A stretch of DNA of 64,000 nt, from assembly GCA_004352715.1 (NCBI GenBank), contig SCFE01000091.1, positions 1,332,642 to 1,396,641 on the forward strand. The letters are read 5' to 3'. The stretch's first letter is position 1, and the number at the start of each line of letters is the position of its first letter. Origin of the DNA: Hofstenia miamia (taxonomy: Eukaryota; Xenacoelomorpha; Acoela). The notes below the pieces were generated by a model. It saw only the letters and a program-made list of their open reading frames with translations, had not been told where the DNA came from and ran no database searches. Shown one piece after another: positions 1-10,877 of the stretch. Both the position numbers and the translations under genes were made by a program.

Positions 1-539
1 AACCTGCTTTTATCCCGATTCATAGATCTTAAAACAAGAAGGAGTAACCACTCATACCTCAAAATCGACAAAACAATTTTTTATAAATTACAATATTTAA
101 GTTATGCAATGGCAACCGAATTCGCCATATCTATTACCCATAGAGAACGTGTGGTAGATTCTGAAAGATTTTGTCGAGAAAGACAAATCCCACAAATTTG
201 AAATAATTAAAGAGTTACATCCTTTAATCGCAACGCCAAATAACTTAAGAAGTTAGAGTCCGTTTAATGGATTCAGCTTCAAGACGTTTATCTGCGTGTC
301 ACGCTTTGCATGGCAAACTTGTCGAATAACTTTGTCACCAGGTTACAAGCTGAGACAATTATATTTTCAAATATATTTTATAAGCCTCTATTTGTCTTTC
401 GTTTGTTATAAAAAATGTGTATATATTGTGACCACTTTTTTTGACTTGAGATATATAAATTTAATTCGAATTATTGAAAAAGTAGAATTTGTTCCTGCAT
501 ATTATTGCCCTTATTTTAAATGTCAAACCCAGTAACGAT
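1..539. other. No gene recognised
   Basis: AT-rich sequence upstream of the LINE remnant. It holds a short + ORF at 296-535 with no recognisable domain and no sign of being coding. It may be 5' sequence of the LINE or unrelated host DNA. Confidence 0.4.
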
Positions 540-2035
540 GACGGAAGAAATGGTGATAATGGATCTTCTGCCTTTTGCCAAAAAGACAGAGGGCGCAGTA
601 AGCTTCTAAAGATTTGATTCTGTGGGAACAGTCAACAACCTACAGACACAGAACCTCAGTGGTCTCAACTGCAATCCGGTTCGTAAGAGAAGCTTATGAA
701 GCAAGTCTTAAGCAAATTTTGTATAAAGCGGAACCTGGTTATGAACACATGGTTGATCGCCTGCACAGTGCACTAAAAGCCCTGCCTCTCCTCAAAAATT
801 TCGGATTCCAAAAGTAGACCCAGTCTATGAGTGTGAGGAAGTTAAGGGGGCAGTTTATCGCAAGCGTGCAATGAAACGTGTGTTATTGAGTTGCAAAGAC
901 ACAATTAGCCAAAGGAATTATTTCAGAGCGCCAAGAGCAGTGAAAACTGCATCAGGCGGCGTAAACTGACCATCCTTGAGGAAGCATTAAATACCCTTGA
1001 TGAAGCCGGAGATGACGGGCATCAAGAGGTGTATCCAAGAGATTGTCAGAAAGAAGCATGATGGGTGCCTGACAATACAGCCATACCTAGGCCAATGGAG
1101 TTCATTAAGCATTTCTTTCAAGCGTTTAAAGAGTCTGCCTGAGATATAGATACAAAGGAATTCATATATAAGCTGGAGCTATCCGCACCTGAAGACTTGG
1201 GGTTGAACTGCCAACAAAGCTTCGCAGAGGTTCGGTAAAACCGCACAAAGCTAAAGGTCGCAATGGGCTTCAGGGGGGGGGAGGCTTTCAGATATTGAGG
1301 CAGTGTGCATTTCGAACGCCTCACAGAATACTTTGCACAGTATTTAGTATGGAGAGATGTCCAAGGGAATGGTGTGATGCAGAAATTATCTTCTTGCATA
1401 AAAAGGGTTCAAGGTCTGACCCTAACAATTACCCGACCATCTTCCTATTGGATGCTGTAGGAAAAATCTCTGGAAATATTCTGTATAGCAGGCTGGAGCA
1501 ATTGCTGGGTAATAAACGTACGCTCCTACGACCTTAATTTGGTTTTAGATCAGGCAAGTCTACTGTGCAGGCCATACATGTGCTGAGGCAAGCCCAGTAA
1601 GCTGTTAGATTACGGAAAGAAAACCGTCTGGCGTGTTTCATTGACCTTCAAAAGGCCTTTGACTCCGTTCCAAGTCAAGTAATTTGGCAGTGTCTAGCAG
1701 CAAACAGTGTGCCAAAACGGATAATTAACATTGTTAAGTACTTACATGATTCATCGATAACACACATTCGTGGTGAACATCCGGGTGCCAGCTTTCGGCT
1801 AGAACGTGGGGTACGATAAGGATGTTTCCTCGGCCCATTATTATTTAACCCCCTTTTCCATTATGTGATCAGTGAGGGACACCGTGGAACCCTCAAAGGA
1901 ATTGTTTTTAACTCTTTCTTTGTTAAAGGTAAAGTGGAACTACAGCACATTGAGTGTGCGGATGATCTCTGAGGCAGGTCTGAGTAACAAATACAGAGCT
2001 ATCTAGATGGCCTAGTTAACGTTCTAGCGCCACTA
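540..2035 (+). mobile_element. Decayed LINE (non-LTR retrotransposon), 5' part with reverse transcriptase
   Basis: Translation in shifting + frames gives the reverse transcriptase of a non-LTR element. An N-terminal RT block at about 1350-1500 reads as a tryptophan followed by a charged hydrophobic strand, a KKG turn and a DPNNY motif. The palm A motif (FIDLQKAFDS) lies near 1636-1665, and the active-site box reads CADD near 1955-1966 where YADD is usual. Several stops and frameshifts show it is dead. The pre-RT region from about 614 has only weak LINE-like character. The reading breaks at 2035, where a gypsy LTR begins, and resumes after 5268, so this is the left half of one interrupted element. 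The 5' end is not defined. Confidence 0.8.
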
Positions 2036-2188
2036 AGTAAAGATAAGAGTTATAAAAATAGATTTACTAAGCCAACCTAACTAAATAGATATGCACATAT
2101 TTATAGTAATAACACTAGTGTCACTTATCTGCTAAGGTAAATACCGGATTCCCACATCAGCCTCTTATTCACCTTACTATATGTTACA
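2036..2188 (-). repeat. 3' LTR of the gypsy element (left copy)
   Basis: It matches 5116-5268 at the same length with roughly ten substitutions. The repeat ends with the TTACA inverted terminus; its outer base is A instead of the expected T of TG. A polypurine tract (minus strand, 2189-2197) adjoins it. Confidence 0.88.
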
Positions 2189-2442
2189 CCCTCCCTTGTC
2201 AGGAAACATACATAAGCCTGTCCGGTGGCCTTCTGCTTCTGTAAGAGCGGCACAAAGGCACTTCATTACTGGGTTTTGTGACGTCCTCTTTACTCTTAGT
2301 CGTCAACAAGTTCATCATTTCAAGCTCTGATTCTATATGTAGTCCTTAGGCACTATCAGAGGGACTTCAGCTTTGGGCAAATGCTTTATGTCTTTCCTAT
2401 ACGTCGCATTATAGGATTACCCTCTGTCCTAATCTCATACGG

Positions 2443-3505
2443 TCAATCGGAAATAACTCCAGGAGTCCTCTTGTCAATGATGAGTACCACATCTCCTTTT
2501 TGTAAAATGGTCAAAGGTTTGCTTTTTCTATTATAGAAGTACTTCTGCCGTTTTAGTGATCTTTTCATTTGCTCCATTCCTATTTCATGAACGTTCACTT
2601 CTGGGTTAAGCAATTCTGTATGTACAGGTACGATAGTGCAGATACGTCTACTATGTAAAAACTGCCAAAGAGAAAAATCGTAACCACATAGAGGAGTTGC
2701 ATTGTAATACATTATTCCTTCTTGGACATTTCGGCATCTTAATGACAGGTTTTTGAACATTTGTACACCATTTTCTGCAAGTCCATTTGATTGCGGATGA
2801 TAAGGACTTGTAAAGGAAATTGATATTGAGCCTTCCGGCCCAGCGAATAAATTCGTTTGATCTGAATAGAGAGTTGTCCAAAACAAGTTCACTAGGCAAA
2901 TCAAGTAACTGAAAGACACTCCATAATGCACTTTGTATTGTGGTGGTTCTTTTGTTTTCTATGTTTATTGGAACAAGGAATCGTGATAGTAATTGATAAG
3001 TATGAAAGTATATTTGCCTCGGATCTCAGCTATGTCCATTTCCAATTTTGCTCTATGGTAGAAGTCTGCAGTCGTGCTGCATAATTGGTTCTTTCACTTG
3101 TTTATGTGAATAGCGATTGCATTCTGTATATCTTTGGACAAAATTCTCAACATCTTTGTTAATATTTGACCAATAGACAAGCTCCTTAGCAATTGACTTG
3201 GTTTTTTTGATACCACAGTGATTAGAGTTTTATATACATAACATGTATGATCTTAAATTTTTCGGTATAATAATTCTGTCTTGTTTACAGATTAATCCTT
3301 CTAAATATTGCAATTCATTTCTTAATTTCCAATATGTTCTTAGTTGGTCTGGTACATCTGATACACTTTTTTTGTGTTCAGACCAACTCCTTAAAATACA
3401 TTCCTTGCATATTGAAGAGTTTCTTTCCTTTGCCATCGCAGTGCATAAGTTCCATTTGTGACAATGTATCAGCAATAAGCATTTGATTCCCTGGTGTGTA
3501 TACAA
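2443..3505 (-). pseudogene. Integrase remnants of the gypsy element
   Basis: Two minus-strand ORFs (3230-3505 and 2443-2931) and the sequence between them cover the post-RNase H linker and the integrase. The clearest mark is SPYHPQSNGLAENGVQ near the middle of the second ORF, the conserved block holding the catalytic Glu of gypsy integrases. It is followed by a basic C-terminal region with KGDVVLI. An HHCC zinc site and the first Asp could not be read cleanly through the frameshifts. Confidence 0.8.
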
Positions 3506-3508
3506 TCC

Positions 3509-3955
3509 TTAGTCCCTCGTAGGTGGAGTATCATTGATGTTTTTGAGTTGTAGTGATGCTAGTGGTTTATGGTCTGATTGCACAGTAATGGGTAATCCAT
3601 ATATGAATTGGTGAAACTTCCTGCAGCCATAAATGTTTGTGATGAGTTCTTTTTCGATTTGACTATATTTCCTTTCATCATTTGATAGGGATCTGGCAGC
3701 ATAGGCATAAACGTGCTTATCTTGCATCCGGCAAGCACCCAGCCCATCTTTTGAAGCATCAACTTGGATGACAATTGGTTTTTCAATTGTAAAATGTCTC
3801 AATGCAGGAGATGAAGACAAGATGGTAATTATCTCATTAAGAGCTTTCCTTTGTTTTTCTTCCCATATGAAGTCCACATTTTCATGTACTAATTCTCTTA
3901 ATGGGGCATTAACGTGGGAGAGATTAGGGATGAAGAGTGACAAAAAATTTATCAT
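3509..3955 (-). pseudogene. RT connection and RNase H domain of the gypsy element
   Basis: 148 residues. They begin in the RT thumb (FLSLFIPNLSHVNAPLREL) and run into an RNase H domain with VDASKDGLGA, a YSQIEKEL helix carrying the catalytic Glu, and a SDHKPL segment. These carry the Asp/Glu/Asp residues of the fold. It lies in order between the RT and integrase fragments on the minus strand. Confidence 0.88.
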
Positions 3956-4257
3956 TCCCAGTATTCTGCCTACGCTTGTTTTGTTCTTTGGCTCCTCTAG
4001 CTGCTGTAAAGCTCGTATTTTTTCAGGATCTGGTCAAAAACCATTTGCGTCAATTATGAATCCCATATACTTTACTGTTTTAAATCATACTGCAGTTTTT
4101 CAAGATTAAATTTTATATTGTTTAGTCTTGCTGTGTTCAAGATTTTCTTCACTACAGAATCATGATCAACTTCTTTAGGTGTTGCAATGCAGATATCATT
4201 GTGAATTATTATGGTATGTGGACATTCACGAAACACCTCATCCATCATCATTTGTGC

Positions 4258-4593
4258 TCAATCCAATGGTGATGCTAACCCATTCAGCAAACAATTCCAT
4301 TTATATTTTCCAAATGACGTGTTAAATGTACACGAATAAGACGGTTGAGGTGTTAGTTCAATATGCCAAAAACAATTTTTAAATTCCAGTATTGTAAATC
4401 GAACTTTATTATTGGAGAACTGACGTAACTGTGGAATATTTGGGGGATAGTGGTACTCACGCGTAATAACTGAATTTAATTCTTTGGCATTCAAAGTCAA
4501 TCGAAGGTATTTGTTCTTCTTTTCTGTAATCACAAGCGAACTAATCCAATCTGTGGCGGTATTTGCAGGCGAGACAACATTTACCTTTTCCAC
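4258..4593 (-). pseudogene. Reverse transcriptase fragment of the gypsy element
   Basis: An RT N-terminal half of 111 residues. It shows the strand ending LRLTLNAKELN, the YHYPP segment (usually H/Y-P-L-P), and the palm A motif where the catalytic Asp of the usual LDLKxxFW is replaced by Glu (FTILEFKNCFW). Next come the F-N-TSFGKY-W-L-GL block and a stop. The YxDD box further on (about 4195-4230) is degenerate. The missing catalytic Asp makes it inactive. Confidence 0.85.
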
Positions 4594-4886
4594 TCATCCA
4601 AATTATCTATAAATTTTGGTAGCACTGTGAGGGGAATGTTCCTTTTAGCATGAATAATAGGTTTTGAGTTTTCCTTAAGTTCCATGTTGTACTGCTTTTT
4701 GTATTTACCCAAACCTATGAAGACATCACTATATTCACTTAAAATCCATTTAACAGGTCCAGAAAATTTTTTGTTTGGGCTTAGAACCGACTGGACCCCT
4801 TTTGAAAATCCTTTCTATTGCTCTTATTAGTTGAGGCACAGACTTCTAGAAGTCTGCGGTTGAGTGGATAATGTTGGATATGTTTT

Positions 4887-5102
4887 TTATGAAATCCGGC
4901 TTTGATGGCTGACATGGATCCCCATTTGTTCTAAGAAGAACACCAATAAGTACGCGATCTGATCTGGCACTTTGGATTGTTTCAATCTGTTAGCGTCTAG
5001 GAATACACTAAATTCTCTCTCAAATCGAAGCCATTCTGATATATTTGTACTGTCAAGATCTAGAAATTTTGGCTTTAGCGATTCAAATATGAATGTTGTC
5101 AT
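4887..5102 (-). pseudogene. Gag-like N-terminal fragment of the gypsy element
   Basis: A 71-codon ORF starts 14 nt inside the 5' LTR. It contains an EWLRFEREFSVFL-type helix typical of the start of Ty3/gypsy gag capsid domains (tryptophan, spaced Arg/Phe/Glu, hydrophobic run). It then stops, and the rest of gag, nucleocapsid and protease are not recognisable. It is assigned by position and weak motif. Confidence 0.55.
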
Positions 5103-5115
5103 ACCTTTGTCACCA

Positions 5116-5268
5116 TGTAAAGATAAGAGTTATAAAAATAGATTTACTAAGGCAACCTAACTAAATAGATACGGACATATTTATAGTAATAACACTAGTG
5201 TAACTTATCTGCTAAGGTAAGCACCGGATTCCCACATCAGCCACTTATTTACCTTAGTATATATTACA
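5116..5268 (-). repeat. 5' LTR of the gypsy element (right copy)
   Basis: It begins TGTAAAGATAAG and ends TTACA, giving the short inverted termini expected of an LTR. It adjoins a TGG-type primer-binding site at about 5098-5115 on the minus strand. That site overlaps the first Met codon of the gag-like ORF, so the leader is almost absent. Confidence 0.88.
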
Positions 5269-6480
5269 ATCTCCCTACCAAAGACCAAGTGCATGTGGTT
5301 ATCAATGGCATCGGAAAGAACTTCTTATAGAGTTCATGTCTCTGGAAAGGACATTGAATTCATATCAGAGTTTATGTACTTAGGCTCGATAATCAGCACG
5401 GCTGGGACAGCTCTCTCTGAAGCAAGACATCGGTGCGATGGTGCTGTTGGCAAGATCCTACGTTATCGGCGAGCAACACGTTAGAATGGATTTGGCAAAG
5501 CACTCTTACCTTCTCTTATGAAGCGTTATGTCATCCACACTGACCTATTCATGCGAGAAAGAGACGTGGGCAGATACTGCTAGGAGCTGGAGCTGCTTGA
5601 GGCCTCCATAAACACTTGTAAAAGTGTCTTTTGTGGCGTCTCACTTTGGGATAGATTAATCAAGGACAAGGTTCATGTACTTATGCCTTTCCAACAAGTG
5701 TGCACAATAGTAGCACGTAAGCACTTAATTTTTGAGGGCCGGATGATAGATGATATCGCACAGTGAAAGCATAAATAGTGAGTGACCTTGAGTTAGCAAT
5801 GACCAAGGCATCAATAATTCCTGATGGTAATGACCACATCATAAGCGCACGGAGAAGTCCGTGCTGGGGAACGCAATTGGTACTTGATGTACAGTGGTTA
5901 TATGTTACTCTGGTTTAAAAATATTTCCCACGTTGACTAGATCATGCTTTAGGGAAAAAAGGTAGTGAAGCAAATCACAAAATTGCAGGTCTGATCAGTG
6001 GTGACAAGGATTGATCCTAAAGATATTTTCTGGTGCAGTCTTTACAACAGTTCCAAAGACACCTACGGTGCACGGAGTGTGAGCGTATCTTCTCAGAGTA
6101 GAAAGCTCTCAATCGTCATGTCAGAAATGGTCATATGCAGATCACTAATAAAGAAGCGGATGCTAATAGCTGGAAGTGTATAGCGAAGGGCTGTTACAAG
6201 TCGTACAAGAGTAAAGGTTGGTATTTACAGCACATCAAGACTTGTCATCAAAACCTTTCAGAGCATGCAGAGACATGCAATGTAAGAAGTTTCAAGGCTT
6301 CTGCTGTCAATCGGGGGTGTTGATGGGGCCAAGACTGTATCCTACCCTTTTGACTTTGTGGCAATTTTCTTACCAGGGCTTCTGGGCCAGATATGGTCGG
6401 TACCATACAAGCTTTAGCGTTTTGATAGAAGCTAGCGATGGGAAGCCCCCACCACAGGTCGCGATTCGCAGGTTATAGGT
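5269..6480 (+). mobile_element. LINE 3' part with C-terminal C2H2 zinc fingers
   Basis: This continues the LINE interrupted at 2035. At about 5350-5480 the protein reads EFMYLGSIIS followed by a conserved RI-type helix, the segment that normally follows YADD in LINE ORF2. A tryptophan-rich C-terminal region follows near 5550-5760. Two C2H2 fingers then lie in one frame: C-x2-C-x12-H-x4-H at 6069-6134, with an in-frame TAG inside, and C-x4-C-x12-H-x4-H at 6177-6248. C-terminal fingers of this kind occur in some invertebrate LINEs. No poly(A)-like tail is visible, so the 3' end is approximate. Confidence 0.75.
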
Positions 6481-7472
6481 TGCCTGAGAAATACGACAAT
6501 TTCCCTATTTATTATATCTAAATTTTCAAGGGACTGTCAAAAAGTGTAAGGAATTTGCAGGTCGTCGCATTTGTCTGGTTTTACTGTACCACATATAACC
6601 TTAATAATTAATTTAAAAGAAGAAGGTTGTTCTTTTGTATAATCAACGAAGCATTGCATTAGAGAGGCTGTTCTCTTTTTATTAATGTTTGTTTGTTTTG
6701 AGAAGTGGATGGAATATTTTTTGCTTTATTGCTATTTTTATGCTTAACGTTTTGAGTTACCGATACTGCCTGATCAAGCAGTACTTGTAATTCGATTTGA
6801 GGTAACAGTATTCAAAAATTTTGAAAGGTGCGGCACTGGACGAGACCAGGACAAGATTTTTGTGGTACCATAGCGCTCTAATCTACACACAAGCGTGTAG
6901 CATCTAAATACACAATACGGTTGACTAAACATCCACCTGTGCTGGATTGTGAAAATACCATCTTGCCGGTATTTTTTGGAAAAATGGATTCGATAACGAT
7001 ATTGGTAAAAAAAACTGCGTTTTCAGTCTTCCTCTAATTAATACGTTTCATTATAAATTTTACGAAAAGCTCATTTGATTCCCGCCCTGTTTCCAGACTA
7101 CGAATTTGTAGCTCAGTTTTTTTTTAAAATTCATTGGGCGACACGATGTGCATTTTTCTATAATCAATTTTAATAAATTAAAGAAATTAATTTTATTCTC
7201 AGTGAATAGATTTCATTTTTAAACTGTATTGAGAATTTTTTACAAATAATACACTGGAATATGCATTTAAAACTTTAAATAATCATGATCTTTCCATTTT
7301 TAATACTGTAAATGATTCTGAAAACCAAATCGAATTTTCCACTGAAAAAAAAATTTAGTTGCGCTTTTACAGTCCTTTGAATCTGGTGAATTTCGCTAAT
7401 TTACTAGTGTTTTGTGAGCATACATTTTCTACCGCCCGTGCCCGCCCTGTCCCCGGTTCTACAGCATATGCC
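6481..7472. other. No gene recognised
   Basis: AT-rich sequence between the LINE remnant and the first assembly gap. No ORF, repeat boundary or LTR could be supported. Since a minus-strand gypsy pol lies beyond the gap, its 3' LTR could be here or in the gap, but no matching copy is visible. Confidence 0.4.
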
Positions 7473-8472
7473 NNNNNNNNNNNNNNNNNNNNNNNNNNNN
7501 NNNNNNNNNNNNNNNNNNNNNNNNNNNNNNNNNNNNNNNNNNNNNNNNNNNNNNNNNNNNNNNNNNNNNNNNNNNNNNNNNNNNNNNNNNNNNNNNNNNN
7601 NNNNNNNNNNNNNNNNNNNNNNNNNNNNNNNNNNNNNNNNNNNNNNNNNNNNNNNNNNNNNNNNNNNNNNNNNNNNNNNNNNNNNNNNNNNNNNNNNNNN
7701 NNNNNNNNNNNNNNNNNNNNNNNNNNNNNNNNNNNNNNNNNNNNNNNNNNNNNNNNNNNNNNNNNNNNNNNNNNNNNNNNNNNNNNNNNNNNNNNNNNNN
7801 NNNNNNNNNNNNNNNNNNNNNNNNNNNNNNNNNNNNNNNNNNNNNNNNNNNNNNNNNNNNNNNNNNNNNNNNNNNNNNNNNNNNNNNNNNNNNNNNNNNN
7901 NNNNNNNNNNNNNNNNNNNNNNNNNNNNNNNNNNNNNNNNNNNNNNNNNNNNNNNNNNNNNNNNNNNNNNNNNNNNNNNNNNNNNNNNNNNNNNNNNNNN
8001 NNNNNNNNNNNNNNNNNNNNNNNNNNNNNNNNNNNNNNNNNNNNNNNNNNNNNNNNNNNNNNNNNNNNNNNNNNNNNNNNNNNNNNNNNNNNNNNNNNNN
8101 NNNNNNNNNNNNNNNNNNNNNNNNNNNNNNNNNNNNNNNNNNNNNNNNNNNNNNNNNNNNNNNNNNNNNNNNNNNNNNNNNNNNNNNNNNNNNNNNNNNN
8201 NNNNNNNNNNNNNNNNNNNNNNNNNNNNNNNNNNNNNNNNNNNNNNNNNNNNNNNNNNNNNNNNNNNNNNNNNNNNNNNNNNNNNNNNNNNNNNNNNNNN
8301 NNNNNNNNNNNNNNNNNNNNNNNNNNNNNNNNNNNNNNNNNNNNNNNNNNNNNNNNNNNNNNNNNNNNNNNNNNNNNNNNNNNNNNNNNNNNNNNNNNNN
8401 NNNNNNNNNNNNNNNNNNNNNNNNNNNNNNNNNNNNNNNNNNNNNNNNNNNNNNNNNNNNNNNNNNNNNNNN
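7473..8472. other. Assembly gap (1000 N)
   Basis: A run of exactly 1000 N. The round number suggests a placeholder size, not a measured one. Confidence 0.95.
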
Positions 8473-8623
8473 GTATAAAGAATTTCGCTGGTGTACATTC
8501 GACGTCTAAACTAAGAAGCTGTAGTGGTTTTAGTAAATTGTTGATTTCTTGTTTTGAGAACACTTCTGTAGCGAAATATGTTTTGAGATTTTCGGTGTCG
8601 CATTCTTTTACTGGACCGTATTG

Positions 8624-9877
8624 TCATGGAGTAGTAATTACTTTTTGTTGAGATGTAGAAGGAATCTTAGTAATGAGGTAATTGTCGTCTTTTGATAATT
8701 GTTCAATGCCAATGTGAACGATTTCGTTAGGTTCTTCGGCAATAATTTTTTGTAGTTCAGTGCGTTGTTCTGGAAAGTGTTCTTTGTTAGTTAGCAAACA
8801 GATTTTACATTTATCAATAACATCGTATACCACTTTTCTCAAATTAGTTACAATAAAACGTGTATTTATGGTTTTTTCAGTTTGTAAAATGCCCAAATGA
8901 CCGTTTTCATGTATTTTCCGTATTAAGTTGCGTTTATAATATTCAGGAATTGCAATACTATTGTTTCTAGATTTAGCGAATAGTAAACCTTGAGACGTAA
9001 GTTGCCATTTGTACTTATTATAATAGCGAGAAGCAATAGGATCTAAAATCGTGTCGGGCATAGTAACTTTGTTAATAATTTGTTTTAAAAGTGGATCAAC
9101 TAATTGTTTTTCTGCAATTTCTTCTGCTGAAATTTCTTCTTTAATTGTAATACTTAAAGTTGGTTTGCCTTGTCTATCAATGTTAATATCAGGTAAATTT
9201 TCGTATTCGTTTTTTGGAATAAAAGAAAATTCAATTTTTTCACCAGGAGTTTTTTGTAAGTCCCTTTGGTATTGAGGTAGAGCTGTTAGTAAATCTGCAT
9301 TAGCATGGAGAGTTCCTTTACGATGTTGAATAGTAAAATTAAAGTCATTTAGTTGTTCTATCCAGCGTGCGACAATATTTGATTTATCACCGGAGAATTT
9401 TTTTAACCATGAAAGGCCACTGTTGTCTGTGCGTACGGTAAAATTTTTCTCGCCAATTAGGAAATATCTAAATTTCTTTAAGGATTCAACCAATGCTAAC
9501 ATTTCTAATTTTGTGCTACCATAATTTAGTTCGGAACTTTTTAATTTTCTGCTGAAAAATTGAATAGGTAATTCTTTACCGTCGATATTTTGACTGAGAC
9601 AAGCTCCAATAGCTACTGTACTAGTGTCGCAATCTACAATGAATTCTTTAGAATAATCGGGACAATTTAAAGATGGTAGTTTTTTGAATTCTTTTTTAAG
9701 TAAATCAAATTCTTCTTGATGTTTCCATTGCCATTGAAAATCGTTTTTGGACTTTAATAAATTTGACATATTAATGGTCTTTTTAGCAATATCGGGAATA
9801 AAACTTTGATAGTAATTAAAAAATCCAAGTATACGTTGAACGTCTTTGCGATTTTTAGGACATTGTATTGATTCTAT
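8624..9877 (-). pseudogene. Second Ty3/gypsy pol: RNase H and integrase N-terminus
   Basis: An uninterrupted 418-codon minus-strand stretch runs out of the gap at 9878. It starts in the RT thumb (RILGFFNYYQSFIPDI). The RNase H domain follows, with VDCDTSTVAIGA, the KLEMLAL helix, VRTDNSGL and a closing HANADLL, so all four acidic positions are present. The integrase zinc domain has the HHCC pattern (HENGH, then CKIC). In the core, the first catalytic position reads HIGI where HIDI is usual, and a TGA ends the frame at 8624-8626. The same frame stays open after that stop to the gap at 8472. It is far better preserved than the first gypsy copy, so it is a younger insertion. RT proper would lie in the adjoining gap. 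Confidence 0.9.
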
Positions 9878-10877
9878 NNNNNNNNNNNNNNNNNNNNNNN
9901 NNNNNNNNNNNNNNNNNNNNNNNNNNNNNNNNNNNNNNNNNNNNNNNNNNNNNNNNNNNNNNNNNNNNNNNNNNNNNNNNNNNNNNNNNNNNNNNNNNNN
10001 NNNNNNNNNNNNNNNNNNNNNNNNNNNNNNNNNNNNNNNNNNNNNNNNNNNNNNNNNNNNNNNNNNNNNNNNNNNNNNNNNNNNNNNNNNNNNNNNNNNN
10101 NNNNNNNNNNNNNNNNNNNNNNNNNNNNNNNNNNNNNNNNNNNNNNNNNNNNNNNNNNNNNNNNNNNNNNNNNNNNNNNNNNNNNNNNNNNNNNNNNNNN
10201 NNNNNNNNNNNNNNNNNNNNNNNNNNNNNNNNNNNNNNNNNNNNNNNNNNNNNNNNNNNNNNNNNNNNNNNNNNNNNNNNNNNNNNNNNNNNNNNNNNNN
10301 NNNNNNNNNNNNNNNNNNNNNNNNNNNNNNNNNNNNNNNNNNNNNNNNNNNNNNNNNNNNNNNNNNNNNNNNNNNNNNNNNNNNNNNNNNNNNNNNNNNN
10401 NNNNNNNNNNNNNNNNNNNNNNNNNNNNNNNNNNNNNNNNNNNNNNNNNNNNNNNNNNNNNNNNNNNNNNNNNNNNNNNNNNNNNNNNNNNNNNNNNNNN
10501 NNNNNNNNNNNNNNNNNNNNNNNNNNNNNNNNNNNNNNNNNNNNNNNNNNNNNNNNNNNNNNNNNNNNNNNNNNNNNNNNNNNNNNNNNNNNNNNNNNNN
10601 NNNNNNNNNNNNNNNNNNNNNNNNNNNNNNNNNNNNNNNNNNNNNNNNNNNNNNNNNNNNNNNNNNNNNNNNNNNNNNNNNNNNNNNNNNNNNNNNNNNN
10701 NNNNNNNNNNNNNNNNNNNNNNNNNNNNNNNNNNNNNNNNNNNNNNNNNNNNNNNNNNNNNNNNNNNNNNNNNNNNNNNNNNNNNNNNNNNNNNNNNNNN
10801 NNNNNNNNNNNNNNNNNNNNNNNNNNNNNNNNNNNNNNNNNNNNNNNNNNNNNNNNNNNNNNNNNNNNNNNNNNNNN
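9878..10877. other. Assembly gap (1000 N)
   Basis: A gap between the gypsy pol fragment and the downstream end of the long unrecognised coding region. The link between the two is inferred only from strand and order. Confidence 0.95.

Larger units (their letters stand above)
2036..5268 (-). mobile_element. Ty3/gypsy LTR retrotransposon inserted in the LINE
   Basis: Two direct repeats of 153 bp (2036-2188 and 5116-5268) flank minus-strand gag-, RT-, RNase H- and integrase-like sequence in the usual Ty3/gypsy order. Beside the right LTR, the minus strand reads TGGTGACAAAGG, a TGG-initiated primer-binding site. Beside the left LTR, the minus strand reads AAGGGAGGG, a polypurine tract abutting the LTR start TGTAAC. 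At about 3.2 kb it is short for the class: protease and most of gag appear to be missing between about 4600 and 4890. Frames are broken and it cannot be active. No clear target-site duplication could be fixed. The host LINE reading frame resumes beyond 5268. Confidence 0.9.

Noticed and set aside
3768-4109. 113-codon + ORF
   Set aside because: Antisense to the gypsy RT/RNase H region; no domain of its own.
7359-8651. Long ORFs reading through the N runs (also at 8624-11035, 9855-11306, 13507-14613, 38405-39394)
   Set aside because: The N stretches translate as X and join unrelated flanks. Only the sequence outside the gaps was annotated.
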